Below, in pieces: positions 8,729-17,071 of a stretch of DNA of 64,000 bases. The stretch comes from GCA-020356105 sp964347475 (lineage in GTDB: Bacteria > Pseudomonadota > Alphaproteobacteria > UBA8366 > JADFVY01): assembly GCA_964347475.1 (NCBI GenBank), contig CAYFYY010000008.1, positions 1-64,000 of the forward strand. The letters are read 5' to 3'. Within the stretch, counting starts at the first letter, position 1; each line of letters starts with the position of its first letter. The notes beneath the pieces are model-generated. The model ran no database searches, had not been told where the DNA came from, and was given only the letters and a program-made list of their open reading frames with translations. The position numbers and the translations under genes are program-made.

Positions 8729-9513
8729 ATGGTCGGCCCTGCCAGGCTGTCTTCCGGAACGCCCGCCTGCAGCCGGATCGCCAGCAACCCCGCTGCTTCG
8801 CCCAGGGCGGCGACGATCTCCGTTGCGGCGAACCGTCGAATTCGCTCCTCCAGGCCCACCATGCCGACGGCGTAGACGACATCGGCACCTTCGACGCGGA
8901 CCGGGCAGGCATAGCTGGCAACGCCCGGATCCAGCTCGTTGATGCAGATCGCATAGCCCTGGCGTTGCACCCTGGCGAGATCGGCCCGGACCGCCGCCTC
9001 GTCGGTTACCGTGTTGGCGGTGAAGCGCTGGCGCGGCTCGGCCAGCACCCTGTCGAGCAGTGCCGGGTCCTGAAATGCGAAGATCGCCTTGCCCGACGAG
9101 GAGGCGTGTACCGGCATGACCCGTCCCGGCTGGACGAAGGTCTGGCCGCCCGTGTCGGGCAGCACCATCGCCGCCGACTCGACATGGGTGCCGGCCAGCC
9201 TGGCAAGGTAGGCGGTTTCACCGAACCGTTCCGACAGGTCCTGCAGCATCGGGCGCGCCAGTGCAGAGACCGCCGCGGCCGGCGCCCCCAGGTGCAGCAG
9301 CCGCAGCAGGCGCGGGCCCAGCACGTAAACCTTGCGGCCGTCGCGGCGGGCGACATAGCCGACCTCTTGCAGCGCGGCCAGTAGCCTGTGCAGCGTGCCG
9401 CGCGGCAATCCCGTTGCCGCGATCAGTTCGGTCAGCGTCATGCCGTCCGGCGCCGCGGCGACCGAGTCGAGGACACGGGCGTAACGCCCCAATATGCCGG
9501 CGGATTCCGACAT
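8725..9513 (-). CDS. IclR family transcriptional regulator
   Basis: 262 residues with an N-terminal winged helix-turn-helix (about 8-65) and a C-terminal IclR effector-binding domain (about 80-255). The ATG at 9513 was chosen because it has GGAGG seven bases upstream and matches the usual family start; the frame stays open for 53 more codons through AT-rich promoter DNA. It is the first gene of the hyuAB/molybdenum hydroxylase operon, so it probably controls that operon and itself. A near-perfect palindrome lies 13-33 bp upstream of its start codon. The effector is likely the pathway substrate, which is unknown. Confidence 0.92.
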   Translation of the reverse strand: MSESAGILGRYARVLDSVAAAPDGMTLTELIAATGLPRGTLHRLLAALQEVGYVARRDGRKVYVLGPRLLRLLHLGAPAAAVSALARPMLQDLSERFGETAYLARLAGTHVESAAMVLPDTGGQTFVQPGRVMPVHASSSGKAIFAFQDPALLDRVLAEPRQRFTANTVTDEAAVRADLARVQRQGYAICINELDPGVASYACPVRVEGADVVYAVGMVGLEERIRRFAATEIVAALGEAAGLLAIRLQAGVPEDSLAGPTI

Positions 9514-9525
9514 GTCGCCTCCGGT

Positions 9526-9546
9526 AAGTTCCGATTTTCGGAATTT
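9526..9546. promoter_or_regulatory. Candidate IclR-type operator
   Basis: An inverted repeat with core TTCCGA-TTT-TCGGAA (9529-9543), extended on both sides by A/T pairs with a single mismatch. TTCCG/CGGAA half-sites are common in IclR-family operators. It lies in the 5' leader of the iclR-first operon in a locally AT-rich stretch, fitting autoregulation. The assignment is an inference from symmetry and position. Confidence 0.5.
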
Positions 9547-9766
9547 TATTTTGTTTAATGGAACACAGTAGAACGAACACTCGTGCCGAGTCAATGTCGC
9601 GGCGGGTCCAACCCCCTGCCACGAGGCGAAGCGACGAGGTTCCGGAAATGTGCCGCCATCCACTTTTGGCACGAAAATTGCTTAATACAACATTGACATA
9701 GCGGCGAGCCGCTTCCAGTCCGGCAGCCATCGGACCGCGTGGCGACGCCGACGGATGGGGAGTTGA

Positions 9767-10459
9767 ATGTTGATCATCGGTGGCGGCAAGGATACGGAGT
9801 CGGGGACACGGGTGCCCACTCTTGCCGTGCGATCCGTCGTTCTGGTCATCGGGCTTGGCACGGCGCTGGCCGTGGGGCCCCTCGGGCTGGGCATGACCGG
9901 CGGCGACGGCGCATTGTCGATCGCAGTTTCGTTTGCCGACGAAGAAAAGGGCGGCGACGACGATCGGGACAAGGGCGACCACACGGACCGCGACATGGAC
10001 GGCGACATGGACGACGGCCGGACCGACGGCGCGGAACGCGACGCAGAAGGCGGAAACAGGGCCGGCGCGAACAATCGGCCGGAGGGCCGCGATTTGGCCC
10101 GCGAAGGTCGCGACGAGCTGCGGTTTAACGTCGATCGGGGGGTGGCGTTGGCGCAGTTTACGACACAGATCAGCCGGCGCCTCCCGGGAAACCAGGTCAG
10201 CTCCCTGAACGACCCCAATCAGGCGGTTTCGTTCTTCACCGAACTCGTCGACATGCAGGGGCGCACGGTCACCCATCGTTGGCGCTACGAGGGCGCCGTG
10301 GTCTATGAGGCGTCGTCGACGATCAACGGTTTCAGGTGGCGGTTCTGGTCCACTCAGATTCTGCCGGCCGACAAGGCAGGAATCTGGAGCGTCGAGGTGG
10401 TCGACGAGAGCAACAGGATCCTGCAGTCGCAGCGGCTGGAATATCGACCGGCGGACTGA
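9767..10459 (+). CDS. DUF2914 domain protein with acidic linker
   Basis: 230 residues. An N-terminal hydrophobic segment (about 20-43) would act as a signal anchor. An unusually charged Asp/Arg/Gly-rich low-complexity linker (58-117) follows. The C-terminal DUF2914 domain (about 120-225) carries the family pattern FFTELVDMQGRTVTHRW and RWRFWSTQILP, and IWSVEVVD. DUF2914 domains are found in envelope proteins of proteobacteria with no established function. GGGGAG lies just upstream of the ATG. The gene is transcribed divergently from the IclR operon. It most likely sits in the periplasm anchored to the inner membrane. Confidence 0.8.
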   Translation: MLIIGGGKDTESGTRVPTLAVRSVVLVIGLGTALAVGPLGLGMTGGDGALSIAVSFADEEKGGDDDRDKGDHTDRDMDGDMDDGRTDGAERDAEGGNRAGANNRPEGRDLAREGRDELRFNVDRGVALAQFTTQISRRLPGNQVSSLNDPNQAVSFFTELVDMQGRTVTHRWRYEGAVVYEASSTINGFRWRFWSTQILPADKAGIWSVEVVDESNRILQSQRLEYRPAD

Positions 10460-10637
10460 TTTCCGGCCGTAACGCCATTGGCTGAACCGTTGAAATTGGG
10501 CCCGGGGGTTGTTCCCCGCGGCTGCCGAGAGACCAAGGACCTGTGATCCGGCCCCGTTTCCAGGTTTGAATCGGCACCACCCGGCGATAGTCTGACGGCA
10601 GTCGGGAATCCTCTCCGGCAGAACAGGGTTGGCGGCG

Positions 10638-11858
10638 ATGGTCGGGCAGGAAGAACTGCGGAACATACTGATACTTCGCAACGGCGCAAAATCCGCGCGG
10701 GTCTTCTCGGATGCGGAGATTGCGGCTCGGCTGGACCGGCTGCGGCGCCACATGGCGGCATCCGCGCTCGACGCGGTTCTCTTCACCTCCTATCACAACA
10801 TCAATTATTTCAATGACTTCCTATATTGCGCCTTCGGCCGACCCTATGGGCTCGTGGTCACGCACGACGGATCGACGGCGATCATCGCCAATATCGATTA
10901 CGGCCAGCCATGGCGGCGCGGATACAGCGATACGGTCACCTACACAGACTGGCAGCGGGACAACTATTTCCGGGCCGTGCAGCAGCAGGTCGGTCCGGCA
11001 AAGCGGGTCGGCATCGAGTTCGACCATGTGAACCTGGACATGCATGCCAAGCTTGGTGCCGCGCTGCCGGGTGCCGAGCTCGTCGATATCGGCGGCGCCA
11101 CCATGCGCCAGCGCATGGTCAAATCCGACGAGGAGCTGGCGGTGATCCGCAACGGCGCCCGCATCGCCGACATCGGCGGCGCGGCCTGCGTCGCGGCGAT
11201 CGGGGAGGGCGTGCCGGAGCACGAGGTGGCGCTGCAGGCAACCCGGGCCATGGTCCGCGCGATCGCCGACACCTATCCGCAATCGGACCTCATGGACAGC
11301 TGGACGTGGTTCCAGTCCGGCATCAACACGGACGGCGCCCACAACCCGGTGACGACGCGCCGAATCGGCAAGGGCGACATCCTCAGCCTCAACTGCTTTC
11401 CGATGATCTCCGGCTACTACACGGCGCTGGAGCGCACGCTGTTCTTCGACCATGCCGATGCGCGCAGCCGCGAGCTCTGGGAGGTCAACGTGACAGTCCA
11501 CCGACGCGGGCTGGAATTGATACGACCCGGCGCCCGCTGTTGCGACATCGCGGCCGAGCTCAACGAAATCTACCGCGAACACGGCGTGCTGCAGTTCCGC
11601 ACGTTCGGCTACGGGCATTCGTTTGGGACGCTGTGCCATTACTACGGCCGCGAGGCGGGGCTGGAGCTGCGTGAGGACATCGAGACCGTCCTTGCCGCCA
11701 ACATGGTGGTCTCGATGGAGCCGATGATCACCGTGCCCGAGGGCCAGCCGGGCGCCGGCGGCTACCGCGAGCACGACATCCTGATCGTCCACGACGACGG
11801 CGCCGAGGACATCACCGGTTTTCCCTTCGGGCCGGAGCACAACATCATCCGGACCTAG
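10638..11858 (+). CDS. Creatinase (creatine amidinohydrolase)
   Basis: 406 residues. Creatinase hydrolyses creatine to sarcosine and urea in the cytoplasm. It is a pita-bread (M24 aminopeptidase fold) enzyme without metal. The long, highly characteristic stretches SYHNINYFNDFLYCAFGRPY (51-70), FQSGINTDGAHNPVTTR (225-241) and FGYGHSFGTL (323-332) match characterised bacterial creatinases closely. The catalytic histidine corresponds to His235 in the GAHNP motif; Glu361 in MEPM is also conserved. The ATG at 10638 was preferred to a TTG nine bases upstream because of the spacing from CAGGG. It converges on soxG with only 9 bp between stop codons, and sarcosine oxidase would use its product. Confidence 0.93.
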   Translation: MVGQEELRNILILRNGAKSARVFSDAEIAARLDRLRRHMAASALDAVLFTSYHNINYFNDFLYCAFGRPYGLVVTHDGSTAIIANIDYGQPWRRGYSDTVTYTDWQRDNYFRAVQQQVGPAKRVGIEFDHVNLDMHAKLGAALPGAELVDIGGATMRQRMVKSDEELAVIRNGARIADIGGAACVAAIGEGVPEHEVALQATRAMVRAIADTYPQSDLMDSWTWFQSGINTDGAHNPVTTRRIGKGDILSLNCFPMISGYYTALERTLFFDHADARSRELWEVNVTVHRRGLELIRPGARCCDIAAELNEIYREHGVLQFRTFGYGHSFGTLCHYYGREAGLELREDIETVLAANMVVSMEPMITVPEGQPGAGGYREHDILIVHDDGAEDITGFPFGPEHNIIRT

Positions 11859-11867
11859 CTCCGCTCC

Positions 11868-12596
11868 TCAGGCGGAGCTTTCCCCCTGGCCGAGCCGCCA
11901 CAGGGCCTCGATCCCGACCGGGCGGCCGCCGAATTCGTGCATTGCGTCGAGCAGACAGCCCCACTGGTATTCCGCCGCCGCGCAATCGCCAAGCAGATGG
12001 AAGGCGGTCGTTTCGCCGAGATCGGCGCGAATGACGGCGCAGTTTACGCGGGCGACCGGGGTCTGGGCGACGGCGTAGGGGGGGAACTTGCCGGGCCGCA
12101 GATCGACGCCGCAGAGCTTTGCGAACATCGCCGGCCCGTGCGCGCCGGTTACCATGAACCAGAAATTACCGGCTTGGCGGCTGACCGGCCAGGCGCCGGG
12201 CGCCTCGTCCGCCGACCATGCCGCTTCGATGCGCTGCACTACTGTGCCCGTGCCCTTGAGGCTGTCGAGGATCAGCACTTCGGTGTCGGCCAGCCGGGCG
12301 GCCAGCCCACCGTCCGGCTGGGCATATGCGGCATTGTTGGCGTCGCCGATCGATATGCCCTGGCCACGCACCCACTCGAGCGCGCCACGGCCCTTGCAGC
12401 CGACCCGGGGCAGGGGCGAAAGTTCGGCGACAGCCATGGTGCGCGCCGCATCCGGCTCCGCTTCGGCGGATCCGAAATCGACCGCGACGGCGGCGCCGTT
12501 GATCTCGATAAAACGCGCCCCGGCCCCATGCAGTTTGCGATACAGGAAACTGCGCCGCGGCCGGTCAGCCGGCCTGATGCCGTCCGCCTGTGTCAT
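11868..12596 (-). CDS. soxG: Sarcosine oxidase gamma subunit
   Basis: 242 residues, the gamma subunit of heterotetrameric sarcosine oxidase. It has a truncated GcvT-like fold and packs against the alpha subunit near the folate site. The length is slightly above the typical 200 residues. Segments such as GFTGAHGPAMFAKLCG-like (151-165) and the final FHLLGDCAAAEYQW region fit the family. It begins 3 bp after the soxA stop codon and is the last gene of soxBDAG. It is convergent with creatinase on the other strand; no hairpin terminator is visible in the 9 bp between them. Confidence 0.87.
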   Translation of the reverse strand: MTQADGIRPADRPRRSFLYRKLHGAGARFIEINGAAVAVDFGSAEAEPDAARTMAVAELSPLPRVGCKGRGALEWVRGQGISIGDANNAAYAQPDGGLAARLADTEVLILDSLKGTGTVVQRIEAAWSADEAPGAWPVSRQAGNFWFMVTGAHGPAMFAKLCGVDLRPGKFPPYAVAQTPVARVNCAVIRADLGETTAFHLLGDCAAAEYQWGCLLDAMHEFGGRPVGIEALWRLGQGESSA

Positions 12597-12599
12597 GCC

Positions 12600-15515
12600 T
12601 CACATCTCCTGGCGCCGGTTTTCGGGGTCATAGAACGGCATCGGGACGACCACGGCCTCGATCGTGTGCGCCTTACCGATCTTGATGTCCAGCCGGGACC
12701 CGAGCTCCGCTTGATCCGGCCGGACATAGGCCAGTCCGATGAGCGCGCCCACCGCCTCGGAGCGGCGGGCCGACGTCACGCGACCCGTTATCTCCCTGCC
12801 CCGCACCACAAGATGGCCTTCCTCGGGGACCGGCGCATCGGGGTCGACGGTGGTGAATCCGACCAGACGGCGCCTCGGGCCGGCCTGCTGCTGTATCCGC
12901 GCGGCTCGTTGGCCGACGTAATAGGGCTTTTCGGCGGCGATCGCCCAGTCGAGCCCGGCCTCATGCGGGGTGGTGACGCCGTCGGTATCCTGGCCGACGA
13001 TGAGATGGCCCTTCTCGAGCCGCAAGGCGCGCTGCGCCTCGACGCCGAAGGGGATGATTCCCGCATCCTGCCCGGCGTCCAGCAGCGCATCCCAGAGGGC
13101 CTCCCCGTGATCCGCGGGGCCGTGGATCTCGTAGCCGAGCTCGCCGACGAAGCCGACGCGGAGCACGCGGCAGCGGATGCCGGCAACGGTTCCCTCGCGG
13201 ACGGCCATGTAGGGGAATGCCCCGGCGGCAAGGTCTATGTCGTCGCAGACCCGTGCCAGAACCGCGCGCGATCGCGGCCCGGCGAGGTTGACGCCGCACC
13301 AGGCGGCCGAGCCGTTGGTCACGTCGACATCGAGCCGCCACTGCGCGTTGTGCCATAGCATCGCGCGGTGCACCCCATCGACGGCGCCGGTCGTTGCGGT
13401 TACGTAATAATGCTGCCCGGACAGGCGGCAGGCGATGCCGTCGTCGATGACAACGCCCGTCTCGTCGGTCATCAGCGCATAGCGGGCCCGGCCCGCGGGC
13501 TGCCTCATGAAAGCACCGGTATACATGCGTTCGAGGAATTCCGCCGCGTCGGCCCCACGGATCTCGAGCCCGCCCAGGGTCGAAACGTCGATCAGGCCGA
13601 CATTGGTGCGCACCGCCCGCACCTCGCCGCGGACCGCCTCGTCGCGCGCGGCGCGGGCGCCATACCAGGCGGGGCGCATCCACGGGCCCGCCACCATCAT
13701 CTGGGCGCCTGCCTCGAGGTGCCTGTGATGCATGGGCGTGCGACGCACGGGGTCGAAGGCGCGACCGGCAAGATGGCCGAACGTCAGCGGACCGACCGGC
13801 GGCCGGGTCGTCGTCGTGCCGACCGCGCGGATGTCGCGGCCTGTCGCGTTCGCGGCAAGGCGCAGCGTGGCGACCGCCGAATGGCGGCCCTGGCTGGGCC
13901 CCATGCCGACCGTCGAATAGCGCTTGAGCAGCTGGATGTCGTCGTAGCCCTCGCGGATTGCGTCGATGATGTCGGTGACCTGAAGATCTTCGTCGAAGTC
14001 GATGAATTCCTTGCCCTTCGCGTGGGTAAAGATGGGCCAGGGGTGGGTCTGCGCCGCAGCCGACGGATCTGGAGGCGCGTCCGGAACCGAGCCCGCGTCG
14101 TGCCCGGCGTCACGCGCTCCCGCGCGGCCCGCACGTCGCCCGTCGGCCAGCACCGCGTCGAGCGCGTACCGGCCGTCGACGGATCCGGCGGCGTACAGAC
14201 GCGCCGGCAGGGTTGTGGGCGTGAACGCCGCGGCATCGTCGTCATAAGCGAGGGTGGCGCCGCCGTGATACAGGAGCGCGGCGTCCGGCGCATATCCCGT
14301 CGACATGCAGACGAGATCGCAGGAAATCCGTTCTTCGGCACCCGCTGGCGGCCCGTCGTCGGTGAGCGGCGCGACCACGACTCCCGTCACGTGGCGAAGG
14401 CCGCGGGAGCCGCGCGCCTCCTTCACGCCATGGCCCGGCAACACGCGCAAACCCTTCGCTGCCACTGCCGCCGCCATCGGCCCGGCCCCCGTGCGGGCTC
14501 GCAGCTCGACGACGGCGGCGACGGCAATGCCGGCCTCGGCGAGATCCAGCGCCACGCCGTAACCATCGTCATTGGCGGTGACCACGATCGCGCGTGAACC
14601 GGGCCTGACACCATAGAGCCGGATCAGCCGCTGCGCCGCGGAGCCCAGCATCACGCCGGGCAGGTCGTTGTTGCGGAACACCGCGGGCTGCTCGATCGAT
14701 CCGGTGGCCACCACGATTGCCGCGGCCCGATACTTGTACAGGCGGTTGCCGGTCGTCACGGGCAGCCAGTTGTCGGCGAACACGGCCTGCGTCACGGCAT
14801 CGGTGCAGATGACGATACGGGGATGCGCCGAGGCCCGGGCGACGAGGTCGGTGCGGAGCCGCTCGGCTGGCGCGCGGTCGCCGTCGAAGCGCGCGTAGTT
14901 GAGGCTGCCGCCGAGCATCGGGTTCTCGTCGACAAGCATCACCTCGGCGCCGGCATCCGCCGCGGCCAGCGCCACCGCCAGCCCGGCCGGCCCGCCGCCG
15001 ACGACGGCGACGTCGCAGAACCCGTACGACTTGTCGTAGTCCGCGGGGCGGGCTGCCAGGTCCACCCGTCCCAGCCCGGCGACGCGGCGGATGATCCGCT
15101 CCCAGAACCGAAAAGCGTTGCCCGGTCGGTAGAACGCCTTGTAGTAGAATCCGACCGGCATGAAACGGCCGAACCAGCCCAGGAGCGCGGCCCGATCCCG
15201 GTCCAGCGACCCGAAGACGTTCTGCGCGGTGACCGGCATGTCAGGCGCAATCGGCATCCGGTCGGCCGACACGTTCGGTTCGCCCGGCAGCTGCACGAGG
15301 CTGTTCGCGTCATGGCCGGCCATCGTCAGCACGCCGCGCGGCCGGTGGTACTTGAACGAGCGCGACAGCATCCATCGCCCGTTGGCGGCCAGGGCGCTGG
15401 CAATGCAATCGCCGGCATAGCCATCGTACCGTCGGCCGTCAAAGGTGAACGAGACCGGCGTATCGCGGTCGATGAGCAGGCCGTAAGGCGGCGGCAGGCG
15501 GCTCGGCTGCGGCAT
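12600..15515 (-). CDS. soxA: Sarcosine oxidase alpha subunit
   Basis: 971 residues, the largest subunit of heterotetrameric sarcosine oxidase. With SoxB it oxidises sarcosine to glycine, H2O2 and 5,10-methylene-tetrahydrofolate (or formaldehyde). Domain order: an N-terminal ferredoxin-like domain without cluster cysteines (about 10-105), an NAD(P)-binding Rossmann region starting VAVVGGGPAGLAVALAA (about 170), and a C-terminal GcvT/aminomethyltransferase fold (about 595-960) that binds folate. The length matches characterised SoxA (about 970-1000). The start codon overlaps the soxD stop codon (ATGA). A longer upstream frame runs antiparallel through soxB and was rejected. Confidence 0.93.
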   Translation of the reverse strand: MPQPSRLPPPYGLLIDRDTPVSFTFDGRRYDGYAGDCIASALAANGRWMLSRSFKYHRPRGVLTMAGHDANSLVQLPGEPNVSADRMPIAPDMPVTAQNVFGSLDRDRAALLGWFGRFMPVGFYYKAFYRPGNAFRFWERIIRRVAGLGRVDLAARPADYDKSYGFCDVAVVGGGPAGLAVALAAADAGAEVMLVDENPMLGGSLNYARFDGDRAPAERLRTDLVARASAHPRIVICTDAVTQAVFADNWLPVTTGNRLYKYRAAAIVVATGSIEQPAVFRNNDLPGVMLGSAAQRLIRLYGVRPGSRAIVVTANDDGYGVALDLAEAGIAVAAVVELRARTGAGPMAAAVAAKGLRVLPGHGVKEARGSRGLRHVTGVVVAPLTDDGPPAGAEERISCDLVCMSTGYAPDAALLYHGGATLAYDDDAAAFTPTTLPARLYAAGSVDGRYALDAVLADGRRAGRAGARDAGHDAGSVPDAPPDPSAAAQTHPWPIFTHAKGKEFIDFDEDLQVTDIIDAIREGYDDIQLLKRYSTVGMGPSQGRHSAVATLRLAANATGRDIRAVGTTTTRPPVGPLTFGHLAGRAFDPVRRTPMHHRHLEAGAQMMVAGPWMRPAWYGARAARDEAVRGEVRAVRTNVGLIDVSTLGGLEIRGADAAEFLERMYTGAFMRQPAGRARYALMTDETGVVIDDGIACRLSGQHYYVTATTGAVDGVHRAMLWHNAQWRLDVDVTNGSAAWCGVNLAGPRSRAVLARVCDDIDLAAGAFPYMAVREGTVAGIRCRVLRVGFVGELGYEIHGPADHGEALWDALLDAGQDAGIIPFGVEAQRALRLEKGHLIVGQDTDGVTTPHEAGLDWAIAAEKPYYVGQRAARIQQQAGPRRRLVGFTTVDPDAPVPEEGHLVVRGREITGRVTSARRSEAVGALIGLAYVRPDQAELGSRLDIKIGKAHTIEAVVVPMPFYDPENRRQEM

Positions 15516-15817
15516 CAGCGCGGGCCACCTTGGCCGGGTCCGCCGAAGTCGACGCGGTCCCGGAACACTTCGTTTGCCGGATAGGTCCGGATGATCTCGT
15601 CGGTGATCGTGTCGCGTTCGGCGATGAACCAGTAGGCCGTTGCAACATGGCACCACCATTCGCGCACGATGCCGGCCGTATTGTGTTCCATCACCACGTG
15701 GTCGACCCACTCCGCATCGCTGCAGGCGTTGGGGTCGGGGATCTCGCGCACCTCTCCGCCATGGGCGAATTCTGCGATGTTGCGCGGGCCGTTCAGCGGG
15801 CAGTTGAGAATCTTCAT
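15515..15817 (-). CDS. soxD: Sarcosine oxidase delta subunit, zinc-site variant
   Basis: 100 residues, the small SoxD subunit that in characterised enzymes binds zinc through three Cys and one His. Here the N-terminal motif reads CPLNGPR (6-12) where the classical form is CPxCGPR, so the second cysteine is Asn9. In the later motif, REWWCHVATAYWF, the usual GC pair is replaced by Thr-Ala. Only Cys6 and a His (57) remain in ligand-like positions, so this subunit probably does not bind zinc in the known way. It lies 12 bp after soxB and overlaps soxA by ATGA, as expected for soxBDAG. It remains clearly SoxD by context and by the W-F-x-x-x-RDT stretch. Confidence 0.88.
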   Translation of the reverse strand: MKILNCPLNGPRNIAEFAHGGEVREIPDPNACSDAEWVDHVVMEHNTAGIVREWWCHVATAYWFIAERDTITDEIIRTYPANEVFRDRVDFGGPGQGGPR

Positions 15818-15829
15818 CGACGACCCCCG

Positions 15830-17071
15830 CTAATGGCCGACCGCGGCCGCGCCCTTCTCGCCGAGCATCGCGAACCGGTCGAACCGCTGCAGCGCGAACG
15901 GCGCGATGAGGCCCGGTACGCGCCCGGTGGCCACCAGCGCCGCCATGGTCCTGCCGCACGCCGGCGTCGCCTTGAAGCCCCATGTGCCCCAGCCCGCGTC
16001 CAGGTAATAGCCATCGAGCGGCGAGAGCCCCATGATCGGCGCGAAATCCGGGGTCATATCCGTGATGCCGGCCCACTGCCGCATCAGCTTGACCTCGCCG
16101 AGGAAGGGGAACAGCTCGAGAATGTGGGCCATGAGGCCTTCCGCGAACTCCAACGTGGAACGGGTCGAATAGAGCGGATAGGGGTCGGAGGCGCTGCCCA
16201 TCACCAGCTCGCCGCGGCTGCTCTGCGAGATGTAGACATGCAGGCTGCCCGACACGACGATGGTGTTGAGGAACGGCTTGAGCGGCTGCGAGACGCACGC
16301 CTGCAGCGGGATCGAACGGACAGGAAGGCGAATTCCCGCCAATCTGGCAACGACGGAGCTCATCCCGGCGACGGCCTGGATTACCGCGCCACACCGGACC
16401 GTGCCGCGGCTCGTGACGACGGCGCTGACCCTGCCGCGCGACCGTTCGATGGCGGTCACCTCCGTCAACGGGTGCAGTTCGACACCGCGTTCCGCGGCGC
16501 GGATCGCGTAGCCCCAGGCGACCGCGTCATGGCGCGCGATCGCGCCCGGGAGGTGGTAGAGCGCGCCGAGGACCGGGTAGCGGGCGGCGCGCGACAGGTT
16601 CAGAGTCGGCTCGATGCGGGCGATCTCGTCCGGGAAGACGAGCCGCGACTCGACGCCGAGATGGCTGTTGACCTCCGCGCGCCAGCGGCTTGTGCGCATC
16701 GCGGCATCGGTGTGCGCCAGCGTCAGGTGGCCGCGCTCCGAATAGAGGATGTTGAAGTCGAGCTCATGGCTCAACCCCCTAAACAGGCGCAGCGATTCGT
16801 CATAGAACGCGACCCCTTCCGGCGTCAGATAGTTGGAGCGGATGATTGCCGTATTGCGGGCGGTATTGCCGCCACCGAGATAGCCCTTGTCGAGCACCGC
16901 CACGTTGGTGATGCCGTGATACCGTGACAGGTAATACGCGGCGGCAAGCCCGTGCCCGCCGCCGCCGATGATCACCACGTCGTAGCTGCGCTTCAAATCC
17001 GGGCGGGCCGGAATCTGCCGCCGTGCCGGACAGGATTTTGAAAACCCGTATTTGAGAAGGCCGAACGGCAT
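15830..17071 (-). CDS. soxB: Sarcosine oxidase beta subunit
   Basis: 413 residues, the FAD-dependent catalytic subunit with a DAO-type Rossmann motif VVIIGGGGHGLAAAYYL (32-48). The segment ARHDAVAWGY (179-188) is the conserved region in which characterised SoxB proteins carry the histidine that binds FMN covalently. The C-terminal sequence RQWAGITDMTPDFAPIMG and GWGTWGFKATPACG are family hallmarks. GAGGAAACGCA precedes the ATG at 17071. It is the first gene of soxBDAG, which is read toward the creatinase gene. Product glycine and folate-bound formaldehyde would feed central one-carbon metabolism. Confidence 0.93.
   Translation of the reverse strand: MPFGLLKYGFSKSCPARRQIPARPDLKRSYDVVIIGGGGHGLAAAYYLSRYHGITNVAVLDKGYLGGGNTARNTAIIRSNYLTPEGVAFYDESLRLFRGLSHELDFNILYSERGHLTLAHTDAAMRTSRWRAEVNSHLGVESRLVFPDEIARIEPTLNLSRAARYPVLGALYHLPGAIARHDAVAWGYAIRAAERGVELHPLTEVTAIERSRGRVSAVVTSRGTVRCGAVIQAVAGMSSVVARLAGIRLPVRSIPLQACVSQPLKPFLNTIVVSGSLHVYISQSSRGELVMGSASDPYPLYSTRSTLEFAEGLMAHILELFPFLGEVKLMRQWAGITDMTPDFAPIMGLSPLDGYYLDAGWGTWGFKATPACGRTMAALVATGRVPGLIAPFALQRFDRFAMLGEKGAAAVGH

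Noticed and set aside
10503..10518. Terminator after the DUF2914 gene (CGGGG/CCCCG stem)
   Set aside because: Only five base pairs and no T tract. It could be chance in GC-rich DNA.
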